DNA of 42,988 nt from a virus. Position 1 is the stretch's first letter. Each line of letters starts with the position of its first letter. The notes beneath the pieces were generated by a model. That model ran no database searches. It had not been told where the DNA came from and was given only the letters and a program-made list of their open reading frames with translations. Shown here piece after piece: positions 29,783-37,542 of the stretch. The translations under genes were made by a program, and so were the position numbers. The stretch covers positions 1 through 42,988 of IMG/VR virus record IMGVR_UViG_3300014497_000013. One strand, given 5' to 3'.

Positions 29783-30269
29783 TTCTTATTTGAAAATGAA
29801 AGATTACTTCGAAGATCTCGTAAGTAAATCTACACTCGTAAAATCTTTTGCCGGATATTTCCGCCGGGAATTGCTTAGTAAAATCGAAAAAGAGAGTTTT
29901 GAAAGCCCATATTTAGCATTATTCGATTATGAATTAAGCTTTTCAGGTCCCGAACAAAACACAATTTCAGTTCGAAAAATAGGTTTTGCGGTAATCTATG
30001 CTAACGTTCCGGATGATGATTTGGAGTTGCAATATCAACGCATAGACGATGCTGAGCAAATCATTAAAGAATTTATGGCAAGAATGAAAATAGAGTCAGC
30101 CAATGAGGAGCACTTTCTTTATAAAGCTTTCAAAAAAGAAGGTGCCGTCATTACTCCTGTTGAATTAGAAGATAATGGCTTTGGCTCTGAAGTATCTTTA
30201 GAGTTCAATAACAGCCAATCGTTGAAAGCACATGCTGAAGCATGGACAGATGACTTTTTAAAATGCTAA
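29766..30269 (+). CDS. Probable tail or neck protein
   Basis: The 167-residue product is soluble alpha-beta, and overlaps the previous gene by 17 nt. It has the size of tail-terminator proteins and lies upstream of the tape measure, but without a recognisable motif. After it the tail operon is interrupted by accessory units until 32707. Confidence 0.5.
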   Translation: MPRQDNSYLKMKDYFEDLVSKSTLVKSFAGYFRRELLSKIEKESFESPYLALFDYELSFSGPEQNTISVRKIGFAVIYANVPDDDLELQYQRIDDAEQIIKEFMARMKIESANEEHFLYKAFKKEGAVITPVELEDNGFGSEVSLEFNNSQSLKAHAEAWTDDFLKC

Positions 30270-30281
30270 AAATAGATATTA

Positions 30282-30361
30282 ATTGCCTTTTTTATTTTGT
30301 TGAATCTATTACATTATTATGGTAAACTATAATGAAAATAAAAGGCAATAATATATATTTG
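30282..30361 (+). promoter_or_regulatory. Inverted repeat and promoter before the inserted membrane gene
   Basis: ATTGCCTTTT (30282-30291) and the following T/A-rich bases are complementary to a segment ending in AAGGCAAT at 30349, giving arms of about 15 nt around a 36-nt centre. TATATTTG follows at 30354-30361, 15 nt before the gene's ATG. The repeat could be a terminator for the tail genes or an operator. Confidence 0.5.
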
Positions 30362-30375
30362 CATAAAACTAAACT

Positions 30376-31008
30376 ATGAAAAACTTTTTTGATAAGAGAT
30401 ATTCCATCAGGTTAATATGGCTTATTTGTGCATTTGTAATTTTAACTTTTGTAACTACATTTTTATGTCTTCGATATTTAGTGGATTATGATGCTCCGAT
30501 TGCTTTTGATTATACCTATAAATTTACTTTATGTCTATTTGCATTTATAACTCTTCTATATCACTTTCATAATTTAGAGAATCAGATTAGGACACAAGAA
30601 AATAGCAATAAGCAGAATTTAGCTAAATATACTTATGATATATGTTCTGATTTCCGTAGACCCGTTATGATGGAGGTAAATGAGCATGTTAGATGTTTAG
30701 TTAAAGACCAAAAAAATAATTTGGAAAGACACACTATAAAAGATTTTCATAAATATATTGAAGAAACAGAAAATAAAGAAAAAAGAATGGCATTAATAGT
30801 AACCCTAAACTATTTTGAAAGCGTTTCAGCAATGGCTCTTGCGGGAGATCTAGACAATGAAATAGTAAAAAGGTTATTTGGCAAGCTATTTGGACGATAT
30901 TATTTAACTTTTCAACATTATATAAATTATAGACAAGAGGAAGCATCAAAAGTGTGGGTAAATTTTGAAAAGCTTGCAATAAAATGGATTAATGATGAAA
31001 AGTCTTAG
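30376..31008 (+). CDS. Two-helix membrane protein with cytoplasmic domain (DUF4760-like)
   Basis: The 210-residue product has two hydrophobic helices (about residues 12-36 and 48-66), then a helical soluble domain of about 140 residues with NLENQIRTQENSN and YFESVSAMALAGDLDNEIVK. This build resembles DUF4760-type proteins. It has its own promoter at 30354-30361 and interrupts tail genes, so it is a good candidate for a gene expressed from the lysogen, for example for superinfection exclusion. The role is inferred from context. Confidence 0.6.
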   Translation: MKNFFDKRYSIRLIWLICAFVILTFVTTFLCLRYLVDYDAPIAFDYTYKFTLCLFAFITLLYHFHNLENQIRTQENSNKQNLAKYTYDICSDFRRPVMMEVNEHVRCLVKDQKNNLERHTIKDFHKYIEETENKEKRMALIVTLNYFESVSAMALAGDLDNEIVKRLFGKLFGRYYLTFQHYINYRQEEASKVWVNFEKLAIKWINDEKS

Positions 31009-31017
31009 AATTTTGTA

Positions 31018-31178
31018 TATATTTGACGAATCAAAATAGTGAAAAAAATAAATCAAAAACCAATTTAAATACAATCGATATGGCAAATACAATTAAAAGA
31101 GACTACGATGGTATCTAGTCTTAAAATAGACAAACAATTATTAACAATATTTAAAACCTCCCAAATCGGGAGGTTTTT
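31018..31178 (+). other. Small promoter-terminator unit without a clear gene
   Basis: TATATTTG at 31018-31025 and a perfect terminator (9-bp stem 31154-31162 with 31168-31176, then T) bracket about 125 nt. Inside it are only a 12-residue frame (MANTIKRDYDGI, 31080-31118) and a 29-residue frame that runs into the terminator. This may be a small RNA, a leader peptide or the remains of a broken gene. The -33 element is not clear. Confidence 0.4.
31154..31178 (+). terminator. Intrinsic terminator
   Basis: A perfect 9-bp stem with a 5-nt loop and a run of five T on the plus strand. Confidence 0.8.
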
Positions 31179-31218
31179 CTTTTACGGTATCCCATAAATT
31201 TCATTTCCTATTTTTCGA

Positions 31219-31226
31219 TATATTTG
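31219..31226 (+). promoter_or_regulatory. -7 promoter element of the DUF4468-type gene
   Basis: TATATTTG matches TAnnTTTG and lies 15 nt before the ATG at 31242. A frame extension starting at 31224 would overlap it. Confidence 0.55.
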
Positions 31227-31241
31227 CGGAAAAATTATACC

Positions 31242-31793
31242 ATGAAAAAACTTTTATTTCTATGCGCTGTTTTTTTTGCGCTTGTTTTTAAATCTCAGGA
31301 AATAGAACCTTTAAAATATGAAGAAGTTATAAAGGTTTCCGATAGTTCTAAAAGTGAAAAACAACTATATGCAAATGCTAAAATTTGGTTTACACAAGTA
31401 TTTAAAAATCCAAAAGAAGTAATTATTCTGGATGATACAGAAAATAACATATTGATAGCAAGAGGAAATATTCCTTATATAAGTAAAATTGGATTTGGGT
31501 CTGCTTGTAGAAAAGGTTATATTACTTTTGAAATGCAAATTGCTATAAAAAAAGGAAGATATAAATATAATTTTAAGGACTTTTATCACAAAGGAGATTG
31601 TTATGATTTGGGAACAATTACAAATGAAGAGTTTTTATCAACAATGAAAGGGGCTTTTGCAGGAGGCCCACTTAATTATAAAATAAAAGTTACAAATGAA
31701 TTAAGAGACAAGGTTAAGACCCATATAGAACCAATAATATTACTGCTTAAGCTTGAAATGGATAAAAAATTAGCAACAAAAGAAGATTGGTGA
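31242..31793 (+). CDS. Exported DUF4468-type protein
   Basis: The 183-residue product starts with a signal peptide (MKKLLFLCAVFFALVFKSQ; cleavage probably near residue 19, no lipobox Cys at the site). The mature part fits DUF4468, common in Bacteroidota: KQLYANAKIWFTQVF, then strands with DDTENNILIARG and YITFEMQIAIKKGRYKYNF. Its function is unknown in general. With its own promoter and terminator it is an independent accessory unit in the tail region, probably expressed in the lysogen and exported to the periplasm. Confidence 0.75.
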   Translation: MKKLLFLCAVFFALVFKSQEIEPLKYEEVIKVSDSSKSEKQLYANAKIWFTQVFKNPKEVIILDDTENNILIARGNIPYISKIGFGSACRKGYITFEMQIAIKKGRYKYNFKDFYHKGDCYDLGTITNEEFLSTMKGAFAGGPLNYKIKVTNELRDKVKTHIEPIILLLKLEMDKKLATKEDW

Positions 31794-31799
31794 AAAAAT

Positions 31800-31832
31800 A
31801 ATCTTGCAAAATATTGCAAGATTATTTTTTTT
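31800..31832 (+). terminator. Intrinsic terminator of the DUF4468-type gene
   Basis: A perfect 10-bp stem (31800-31809 with 31814-31823), a 4-nt loop and eight T. The 3' arm also holds the TTG of the next promoter. Confidence 0.8.
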
Positions 31833-31843
31833 CTGTACATTTG
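31814..31843 (+). promoter_or_regulatory. Bacteroidota-type promoter of the structured leader RNA
   Basis: TTG at 31814-31816 and TACATTTG at 31836-31843 with 19 nt between them match the vegetative promoter pattern of Bacteroidota. Transcription should start at about 31848-31851, at the first base of the pairing segment described in the next entry. Confidence 0.7.
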
Positions 31844-31847
31844 CTAT

Positions 31848-32030
31848 AGCGAAAAACCACAGACAGAGGAAAGTCTCAAAACATCCAGACAACTTTAACG
31901 AAAATTAAATAAAGACTTTGGTCTTGATTAATTGGCAATACATTTCCTCGGAATTGTGGTTTTTCGCGAAACGCCAAGAAAGTCAAGACCTTTTTTGTGC
32001 TTTAAGAGGAAACTTTTAAATAAATATAAA
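31848..32030 (+). ncRNA. Candidate regulatory RNA with alternative pairings
   Basis: The 5' end (segment A, 31849-31861) is perfectly complementary over 13 nt to segment B (31955-31967). GAGGAAA (31866-31872) pairs with TTTCCTC (31943-31949) within the same fold. A different fold pairs 31920-31927 with 31983-31990 and 31932-31936 with 31973-31977, and is followed by six T: a terminator-like hairpin that uses B in its loop. An exact copy of A (A', 32033-32045) starts at the third base of the next gene, so B can also pair with the coding start. This fits a leader switch, or a separate RNA of about 148 nt. Confidence 0.55.
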
Positions 32031-32321
32031 ATGCGAAAAACCACAACAAAAACAGCCAAAAACCAAAGTCAAAGTAAGTTTTTAGGCAACCGAAGAAGAA
32101 GATTATTAAATAGAAATTTTGTTCCGGTACTTCCGTCAAATGCTAATCTCAGTGTAAAACAAAAAACAGATATTTTCTGCAGAACTTTTGCCGGAGTTTT
32201 TCATGTGAAATACAATTCTCAAGAAACAGGAAGATTTGCGCAAGGATTTGGTGCAACGCTTGAACTTGCTTTCACCAACATGCACATTCATTTTAACGAA
32301 AAATATAATTGTCATGCCTAG
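32031..32321 (+). CDS. Basic protein downstream of the structured leader
   Basis: The 96-residue product begins MRKTTTKTAKNQSQSK with a strongly basic N-terminus (GNRRRRLLNR) and a more regular second half (FAGVFHVKYNSQETGRFAQG). The ATG at 32031 is chosen over a longer frame from 31932 because the latter reads through the structured RNA. The first codons contain A', which is complementary to segment B of the leader. It overlaps the next gene by 8 nt. Function unknown; a nucleic-acid-binding protein is plausible. Confidence 0.6.
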   Translation: MRKTTTKTAKNQSQSKFLGNRRRRLLNRNFVPVLPSNANLSVKQKTDIFCRTFAGVFHVKYNSQETGRFAQGFGATLELAFTNMHIHFNEKYNCHA

Positions 32322-32592
32322 ATTAATGGATACTTACGGATATAAAATCTGCATTCTATTATCATTTATGCAGGACAGAGTGAAAGAAAACAAAAACTTC
32401 ATCGACAGAGTAATGGCGGTAAAGAGACAAATTCGCATTGGTGATCCCATAGACGACGATGATCAATTATTTGTAAGCGATATTTTGGATGATGTGATAA
32501 GAATTGCAGAAATGTGCACCAATCACGAAGATTTTGGCAAGTTTCTTTTTACACACGCCGATATAGATGCGTATCTTCCAGCCTCAAAATAA
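32314..32592 (+). CDS. Small protein of unknown function
   Basis: From the ATG at 32314 the product has 92 residues, helical and acidic in the second half (IGDPIDDDDQLFVSDILDDV). It overlaps the basic protein gene by 8 nt, so the two may be made together and could act as a pair. A longer frame from 32236 would lie inside the previous gene. The family is not recognised. Confidence 0.55.
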   Translation: MPRLMDTYGYKICILLSFMQDRVKENKNFIDRVMAVKRQIRIGDPIDDDDQLFVSDILDDVIRIAEMCTNHEDFGKFLFTHADIDAYLPASK

Positions 32593-32616
32593 CTAACTAA
32601 CTTTTTTAAATTGATG

Positions 32617-32651
32617 CCCCGCTGTCCTTTTATTAGGATGTCGGGGTTTTT
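32617..32651 (+). terminator. Intrinsic terminator of the accessory unit
   Basis: A stem CCCCG/CGGGG with an inner TCCT/AGGA pairing and five T close the unit that begins with the promoter at 31814. Confidence 0.75.
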
Positions 32652-32706
32652 ATTTTTGTCTGTAAATGTCCATCGATGTCTAACATTTGTCTAACTATTT
32701 TCCACA

Positions 32707-33018
32707 ATGATTGATTATAAAGAAGAGATGATCGCAGTTTTTGAACGCTACTATTCGCCAACAGGAGAAATAGAACTAAAAAAAAACATGTCAACTACCG
32801 AGATAGATTTTCTTTTCCGCGGTATAATGCCATTGCTTCCTACTTCAGAGCATGATGTGTACGAGCTTATGAAAGAACTAGGTTATGAGCAGGAAAAAGC
32901 GATCATCTATGAAGAAAAAGTAATTGTAGAAGAAAATTTAAAAGAAGGTATTAAGGAAGAAATAGATCTTATAGCTGTAGGACAAATTTTCAAATGGATC
33001 GTTTTCGAAAAAGATTAA
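32707..33018 (+). CDS. Acidic protein in the tail block
   Basis: The 103-residue product is acidic and helical (EELKEGIKEEIDLIAVGQIF near the end resembles a helical pair). It resumes the tail genes after the accessory insertion and lies 3 nt before the next gene. The family is not recognised. Confidence 0.55.
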   Translation: MIDYKEEMIAVFERYYSPTGEIELKKNMSTTEIDFLFRGIMPLLPTSEHDVYELMKELGYEQEKAIIYEEKVIVEENLKEGIKEEIDLIAVGQIFKWIVFEKD

Positions 33019-33021
33019 ATT

Positions 33022-33480
33022 ATGTCGCAAAATTTCAATGACAAACAAATCGGGATTCAGGCCTCCGGTAGATTAACGGCCGCATTGCGTGGTAAAACGA
33101 GAGGTTTTGCTAATCACTATAACGGTACACCAAGAGATAAATCGCTTAAAGATGCAAGTGCAGTCCCTCGGTTTAAAAATTATGGTTTAGTTCGAAACGG
33201 AAACAGAAACACCTATCTACGTGCAATTTCTTTAAAAATGTCAAAACATGGCTACATACGTCATTACGGTGTTGATATTTCGAGAAGCGCAGGAAGCAGA
33301 TCGTTAAATGGTACAACTTATCATTTTCGAAATCATATGATGAAACAAAATCCCAAACCTTTCTTGGATGAAGTGATCAGAAGGTCGGGAGTTCTCAATT
33401 TTGTTTCCGAAAAAATAGCCGAATCCAGAGGTGAAGAAATTGCGCAAAACATGGCTGTTTCTATTTCAAATTTCCAATAA
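33022..33480 (+). CDS. Probable tail or neck completion protein
   Basis: The 152-residue product is basic, with a Gly/Arg/Asn-rich first half (ASGRLTAALRGKTRGFANHY). It directly precedes the tape measure gene. Size and place resemble tail-completion proteins of the gp10/morphogenesis type; the sequence alone does not settle it. Confidence 0.5.
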   Translation: MSQNFNDKQIGIQASGRLTAALRGKTRGFANHYNGTPRDKSLKDASAVPRFKNYGLVRNGNRNTYLRAISLKMSKHGYIRHYGVDISRSAGSRSLNGTTYHFRNHMMKQNPKPFLDEVIRRSGVLNFVSEKIAESRGEEIAQNMAVSISNFQ

Positions 33481-33537
33481 ATCTGTTGTCCTTTTTTGAG
33501 CAACTGAACTATTCCACTTTTGGTAAAATTTTTATCA

Positions 33538-36500
33538 ATGGCTGGAAGAAGTGTCCAATCGAATGTCGTTATCAGAATCAATGACCGTGAAATTACCAAT
33601 TCTTATCGAGGTATCGGCGCAGAAGTAAGCAGACTTCAGCGTGAACTTCGTGGAATGACGGTCGGATCGGAAGAATATATCAGAACATCACAACAACTTC
33701 GAACTGTTCGTGAGAGGTTTCACGAAGTACGAGACGAAATCAACGGGACCCGGCGTGACACAGAATCTCTCTTCCAAATTTTCGCAGGAAATGTTGCTGC
33801 TAATTTCTTTGAAAACGCAACTTCAAAAGCAATGGAATGGGGTCAGCAACTTGCGAAAAGAGTGGAAGATCTTGTAAAAATAAAATCTGCTTTGTCTACA
33901 CTCGATTCAGACCTTAAAGGCACTGATCTCAATAAAGCTACAGCTTCCGTTCAGGCAATTGTAGATACTTATGAGAAATCAGCAGAAGATATTCAAAGTG
34001 CCCTAAAAGGCATGAATGTCTTGACAGGCGATACCGAAAAATCTTTGAAATTAATTGTTGATGGTTTCGATTCCGGAGCTGATGCTTCAGGAGAAATGCT
34101 TGCGCAGATCAAAGAGTATGCGCCAATGATGAAAGATGCTAAAGTGTCTGCGGAACAAATGATAGCGATTATTTCGCAGACTGAAAAAATGGGTATTTAT
34201 GATGATAAAGGAATCGATGTCATCAAGGAGGGAATGCTGCGTGTGCGTGAAGGAACGAAAGGAACGAAAGACGCAATGCGTGCTTTGGGCATAGACGTAG
34301 ACGGAACTTATAAAAAGATTGCTGCTGGTACAATGTCATATTTTGATGTTTTACAAGTTGTGTCAGGTAAAATTGCAGATATAGGAGCAGACAGTCGAAT
34401 AACAGGTACTGCGATTGCTGATATTTTCGGAGGTCCCGGTGAAGACGCAGGATATCAATATTTGTCCCAGTTGAAAGATATCAACACCAACCTTGATACG
34501 ATGGTTGCGAATACTAGTGAAACAGCCGTTGCAAAAAAAGCTGAATTTGAAGCGAATGAGAGATTGAATAATATCTGGGTAAATCTCACAGGTACTGCTT
34601 CTCAATTAAGTCTTGCTTATTCTAAAGTAAAAATAGCTCTCGCCGATATAATCTCAATTATTTTTAATTTAGAAAACGAAGACCCCTCTGCTGAATATAT
34701 AAAAATGTCGCGAAGGTTATCAGACCTGAAAATGACAATTCAGGCGGTAATTGCAGTTTTAGCAAGTTACAGAGCCGGTATTATTCTTACCACACTGCTC
34801 ACCAGAGGAGCCTGGCAGCAAACTGTCATTTACAATGCAGTACAAAAAGCTAAAGTAATCGGTGAAACGGTTGCTAGAGCATCTACTTTATTGTACTCTG
34901 CGGCAAAAGCATTACTCACTGGAAATATTGTAAGAGCTACCGTAGCAATGCGTGCTTTCAATATGACAACGAAGCTAAATCCTTTAGGTTTTTTGCTATC
35001 TCTATTAACAGCGGCAGTCGTTGCATTTGTAATTTTCAAAAATAAAGTAAAAGAAGCAAGGGAGGAAATAGCAGTTTTGAGTCGGGAACAGAGGTTGTCT
35101 ATGGAGATTCAAAAAGGAATGAATAAACAGGTAATGCAAGATGTAGAAGAACTGAAGCGTAAGATCGATCCGTTAGTGAAGGTTCTTAATGACCAAAATA
35201 AAACGCTACAGCAACGTAAAAATGCGTATGAGCAATTAGTGAAAATAGCCCCTGAATTTAGAGGTACAGTTGATAAAGAATACTTTGCTACTTTAAAATT
35301 AAGTGATGCATACGGGAAGTTAATCAACAGAATTACAAATCTTGCTAAAAAACGTGCTTTGGAGTCTCTAACATCTGAAAAGCAATCTGTATTAATTAGA
35401 GAGGAAACTGTAATATCTACCCTGCAGGCCGAAAAAGAAGAAAATCTTTATAAAATGACGGGTACATTTCCTGGTAAAACTTGGATTGTAGACAAAGACA
35501 TTAAAAAGCTTTCTGAAACTGAGAAAAATGTTTTGAATAACAGAAATAGAGCTATTGATGTTTTAATATCAGCCTCAAGAATTAAAATTAATAGTTTTCA
35601 AAAAGACATAGATGATGTTAATAAATTGATTGAAAAAAATTACTCTGATGTTTTTGACGATGAAAAGAATAAAAAAGTTTCTTTAGATGCAGATTTTGAC
35701 GCTGATAAAGACAAAGAAAAACGAGCTAAGCAGGCTCAGAAAGATGCAGAAAAAGCTAAAAACGATCTTGAAAAATCTAAAGATTTATACAATAAAAGTT
35801 TAGAGGCAAAGTCGACTTCTGATAATAAATTACTAGAGCTTCAACGAGCATTTGAGGAAGAGAAGTTAAAAATTGTTGAAGATTCACGAATTAAAGACGA
35901 GCAATTAGAAAAAGCTGAGTTTGAGAAAAAATTAGACACTCTAAAAAAAGAAAATCAATCTTATGAAAATGAAATAATTAAAACGAAAACGGAGATTGAA
36001 AAGCTACAACGTGATAAATCAGAAACAAAATCCCCACAAGCCGCAAAATACATTCAATTAGCGATTGATGAGCTTCAAAAAACTAATTTACAAAGACGCT
36101 CTATCATAAGTGCTAATAATAAAATAGAAAAACAATTAGCAGAAACTCACGAGTATAATTTAAAAAGGATTCGTGAAAAGTGGAATGTAAAAGATTTTGA
36201 TGAACTTGTTAAAAATCAACAGAAAAGAAGTGAATATTCAGCCTTATTAAAAGAAGAGGAAATCCAGAAAATAACTTCTTTAGAAGAAGCAAAACAAAAA
36301 ATTCAACAATCGTCATTATTAAAGCTTACTCGTCAGGAATTTATTCAGATTGACACCTTAGAGAAAGCAAAAGCTATACTTCGAGAAGAAGCCAATAGAG
36401 CAATGCTATTGGAAACAGAAAAGGCACTAACCGAGCAACTTTCTCTATTAGATGAATCAATAAAAATCATGTCTTCTGGTCCCGAAAAAGAAAAGCTGGA

Positions 36501-37539
36501 AGAATATATTGAAACTCTTAGAAAAAGAATTGTTGAACTACGCGCAAGTATTCAAGGAGGATCTGAATCTGATAGATCAAAAAAGAAAGAATCTGTTGAT
36601 GAAGTAAAAGGAGGCATAGACATTCTTGGATTTTCCTTTAAACAATGGGAAGATACTTTTAATAATTTAGATACATTAAGTGAAAAAGTAAAAGCTGCAG
36701 CAATGCTTATGCAGGCAATGGGAAATGCGGCTACGATGTATGGCGATTTACAGCGAGCTTTAGGCGAAAGAGAGCTAAGAAATTTCACAAAAATTCAAGA
36801 TGCTAAGAAAACTGAACTAGATAAAAAACTTGCATTAGGATTAGTTTCTCAGGAAAATTACACAAAACAAACTGAGCTTTTAAATGTAGAATTAGCTAAT
36901 AAACAGGCAGAAATTGAGTATAAACAGGCTAAAGCTGATAAAATGTCTAAGCTATTTTCTGCAATCGGAGGTGTAGCAATGGGAGTAGCGAACTCATTAG
37001 CGATTGGAGGTCCCGCAGGTATTGCTATGTCTATAATAGTAGGACTTTTAGGTGCCGCACAAGTTGCAACTATCGCTGCACAACCACTTCCTGAGCTTCA
37101 ATCTTATGCAAAAGGAGGATTCTACGAAGGTTTCACAGGCGATAGTAATCTTCCTGCAGATGATACCGGAGAAAGACCTTTTGCCAATGTAAAACTTCAC
37201 CGTAAAGAATGGGTCGCCCCACGGTGGATGACCGAACACCCGGTAATTTCAAAAGATATTAACCGCTTAGAATTTATGAGGGCGAATAAAGTAACAAGTT
37301 TAGCTGAAGGTGGATATCCAGAGGGTAATACGACGGGCGGTGTCGCTCCGAATTCTCAACAGTCTTCAGAAAACTCCACAGCATTTTACACCATAGTTAC
37401 TAAGCTCCTTAATCTTTTGCAAAAAATAGACGACGATGGCGGTTTAGAAGCTTTCATTGTTGAAAACCCTATCAATGAGAAAAAAATGCGAAGAATGGTG
37501 AAAAACAGAGAAATTTTAGAAAATAAAAACAAGCGATAA
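33538..37539 (+). CDS. Tail tape measure protein
   Basis: The product has 1333 residues from the ATG at 33538, the longest gene of the window. The first 300 residues match the TP901-type tape-measure pattern: repeated helices with SAEDIQSALKGMNVLTGDTE, AEQMIAIISQTEKMGIYD and ADIFGGPGEDAGYQYLS. Hydrophobic stretches lie near 410-430 and 490-510, followed by a long Lys/Glu coiled coil (about 730-1010), and then a Gly/Ala membrane-like part near 1150. This sets tail length and tells of a long-tailed, probably siphovirus-like virion; no contractile sheath gene is seen. At about 3 residues per 0.45 nm of helix, a tail well over 100 nm would fit the usual relation. Confidence 0.93.
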   Translation: MAGRSVQSNVVIRINDREITNSYRGIGAEVSRLQRELRGMTVGSEEYIRTSQQLRTVRERFHEVRDEINGTRRDTESLFQIFAGNVAANFFENATSKAMEWGQQLAKRVEDLVKIKSALSTLDSDLKGTDLNKATASVQAIVDTYEKSAEDIQSALKGMNVLTGDTEKSLKLIVDGFDSGADASGEMLAQIKEYAPMMKDAKVSAEQMIAIISQTEKMGIYDDKGIDVIKEGMLRVREGTKGTKDAMRALGIDVDGTYKKIAAGTMSYFDVLQVVSGKIADIGADSRITGTAIADIFGGPGEDAGYQYLSQLKDINTNLDTMVANTSETAVAKKAEFEANERLNNIWVNLTGTASQLSLAYSKVKIALADIISIIFNLENEDPSAEYIKMSRRLSDLKMTIQAVIAVLASYRAGIILTTLLTRGAWQQTVIYNAVQKAKVIGETVARASTLLYSAAKALLTGNIVRATVAMRAFNMTTKLNPLGFLLSLLTAAVVAFVIFKNKVKEAREEIAVLSREQRLSMEIQKGMNKQVMQDVEELKRKIDPLVKVLNDQNKTLQQRKNAYEQLVKIAPEFRGTVDKEYFATLKLSDAYGKLINRITNLAKKRALESLTSEKQSVLIREETVISTLQAEKEENLYKMTGTFPGKTWIVDKDIKKLSETEKNVLNNRNRAIDVLISASRIKINSFQKDIDDVNKLIEKNYSDVFDDEKNKKVSLDADFDADKDKEKRAKQAQKDAEKAKNDLEKSKDLYNKSLEAKSTSDNKLLELQRAFEEEKLKIVEDSRIKDEQLEKAEFEKKLDTLKKENQSYENEIIKTKTEIEKLQRDKSETKSPQAAKYIQLAIDELQKTNLQRRSIISANNKIEKQLAETHEYNLKRIREKWNVKDFDELVKNQQKRSEYSALLKEEEIQKITSLEEAKQKIQQSSLLKLTRQEFIQIDTLEKAKAILREEANRAMLLETEKALTEQLSLLDESIKIMSSGPEKEKLEEYIETLRKRIVELRASIQGGSESDRSKKKESVDEVKGGIDILGFSFKQWEDTFNNLDTLSEKVKAAAMLMQAMGNAATMYGDLQRALGERELRNFTKIQDAKKTELDKKLALGLVSQENYTKQTELLNVELANKQAEIEYKQAKADKMSKLFSAIGGVAMGVANSLAIGGPAGIAMSIIVGLLGAAQVATIAAQPLPELQSYAKGGFYEGFTGDSNLPADDTGERPFANVKLHRKEWVAPRWMTEHPVISKDINRLEFMRANKVTSLAEGGYPEGNTTGGVAPNSQQSSENSTAFYTIVTKLLNLLQKIDDDGGLEAFIVENPINEKKMRRMVKNREILENKNKR

Positions 37540-37542
37540 AAT

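Noticed and set aside
30282-30349. Transposon ends suggested by the inverted repeat
   Set aside because: Both arms lie within 68 nt on one side of the membrane gene, with no transposase and no matching copy after the gene.
31866-31875. RNase P RNA (the GAGGAAAGTC box resembles its conserved first region)
   Set aside because: The whole RNA is about 150 nt, other conserved RNase P regions are missing, and a phage copy would be unexpected. The box is explained by pairing with 31943-31949.
31932-32030. Upstream ATG for the basic protein gene
   Set aside because: The extension would be read from the paired segments of the structured leader, and the region from 32004 has a purine-rich leader before the ATG at 32031.
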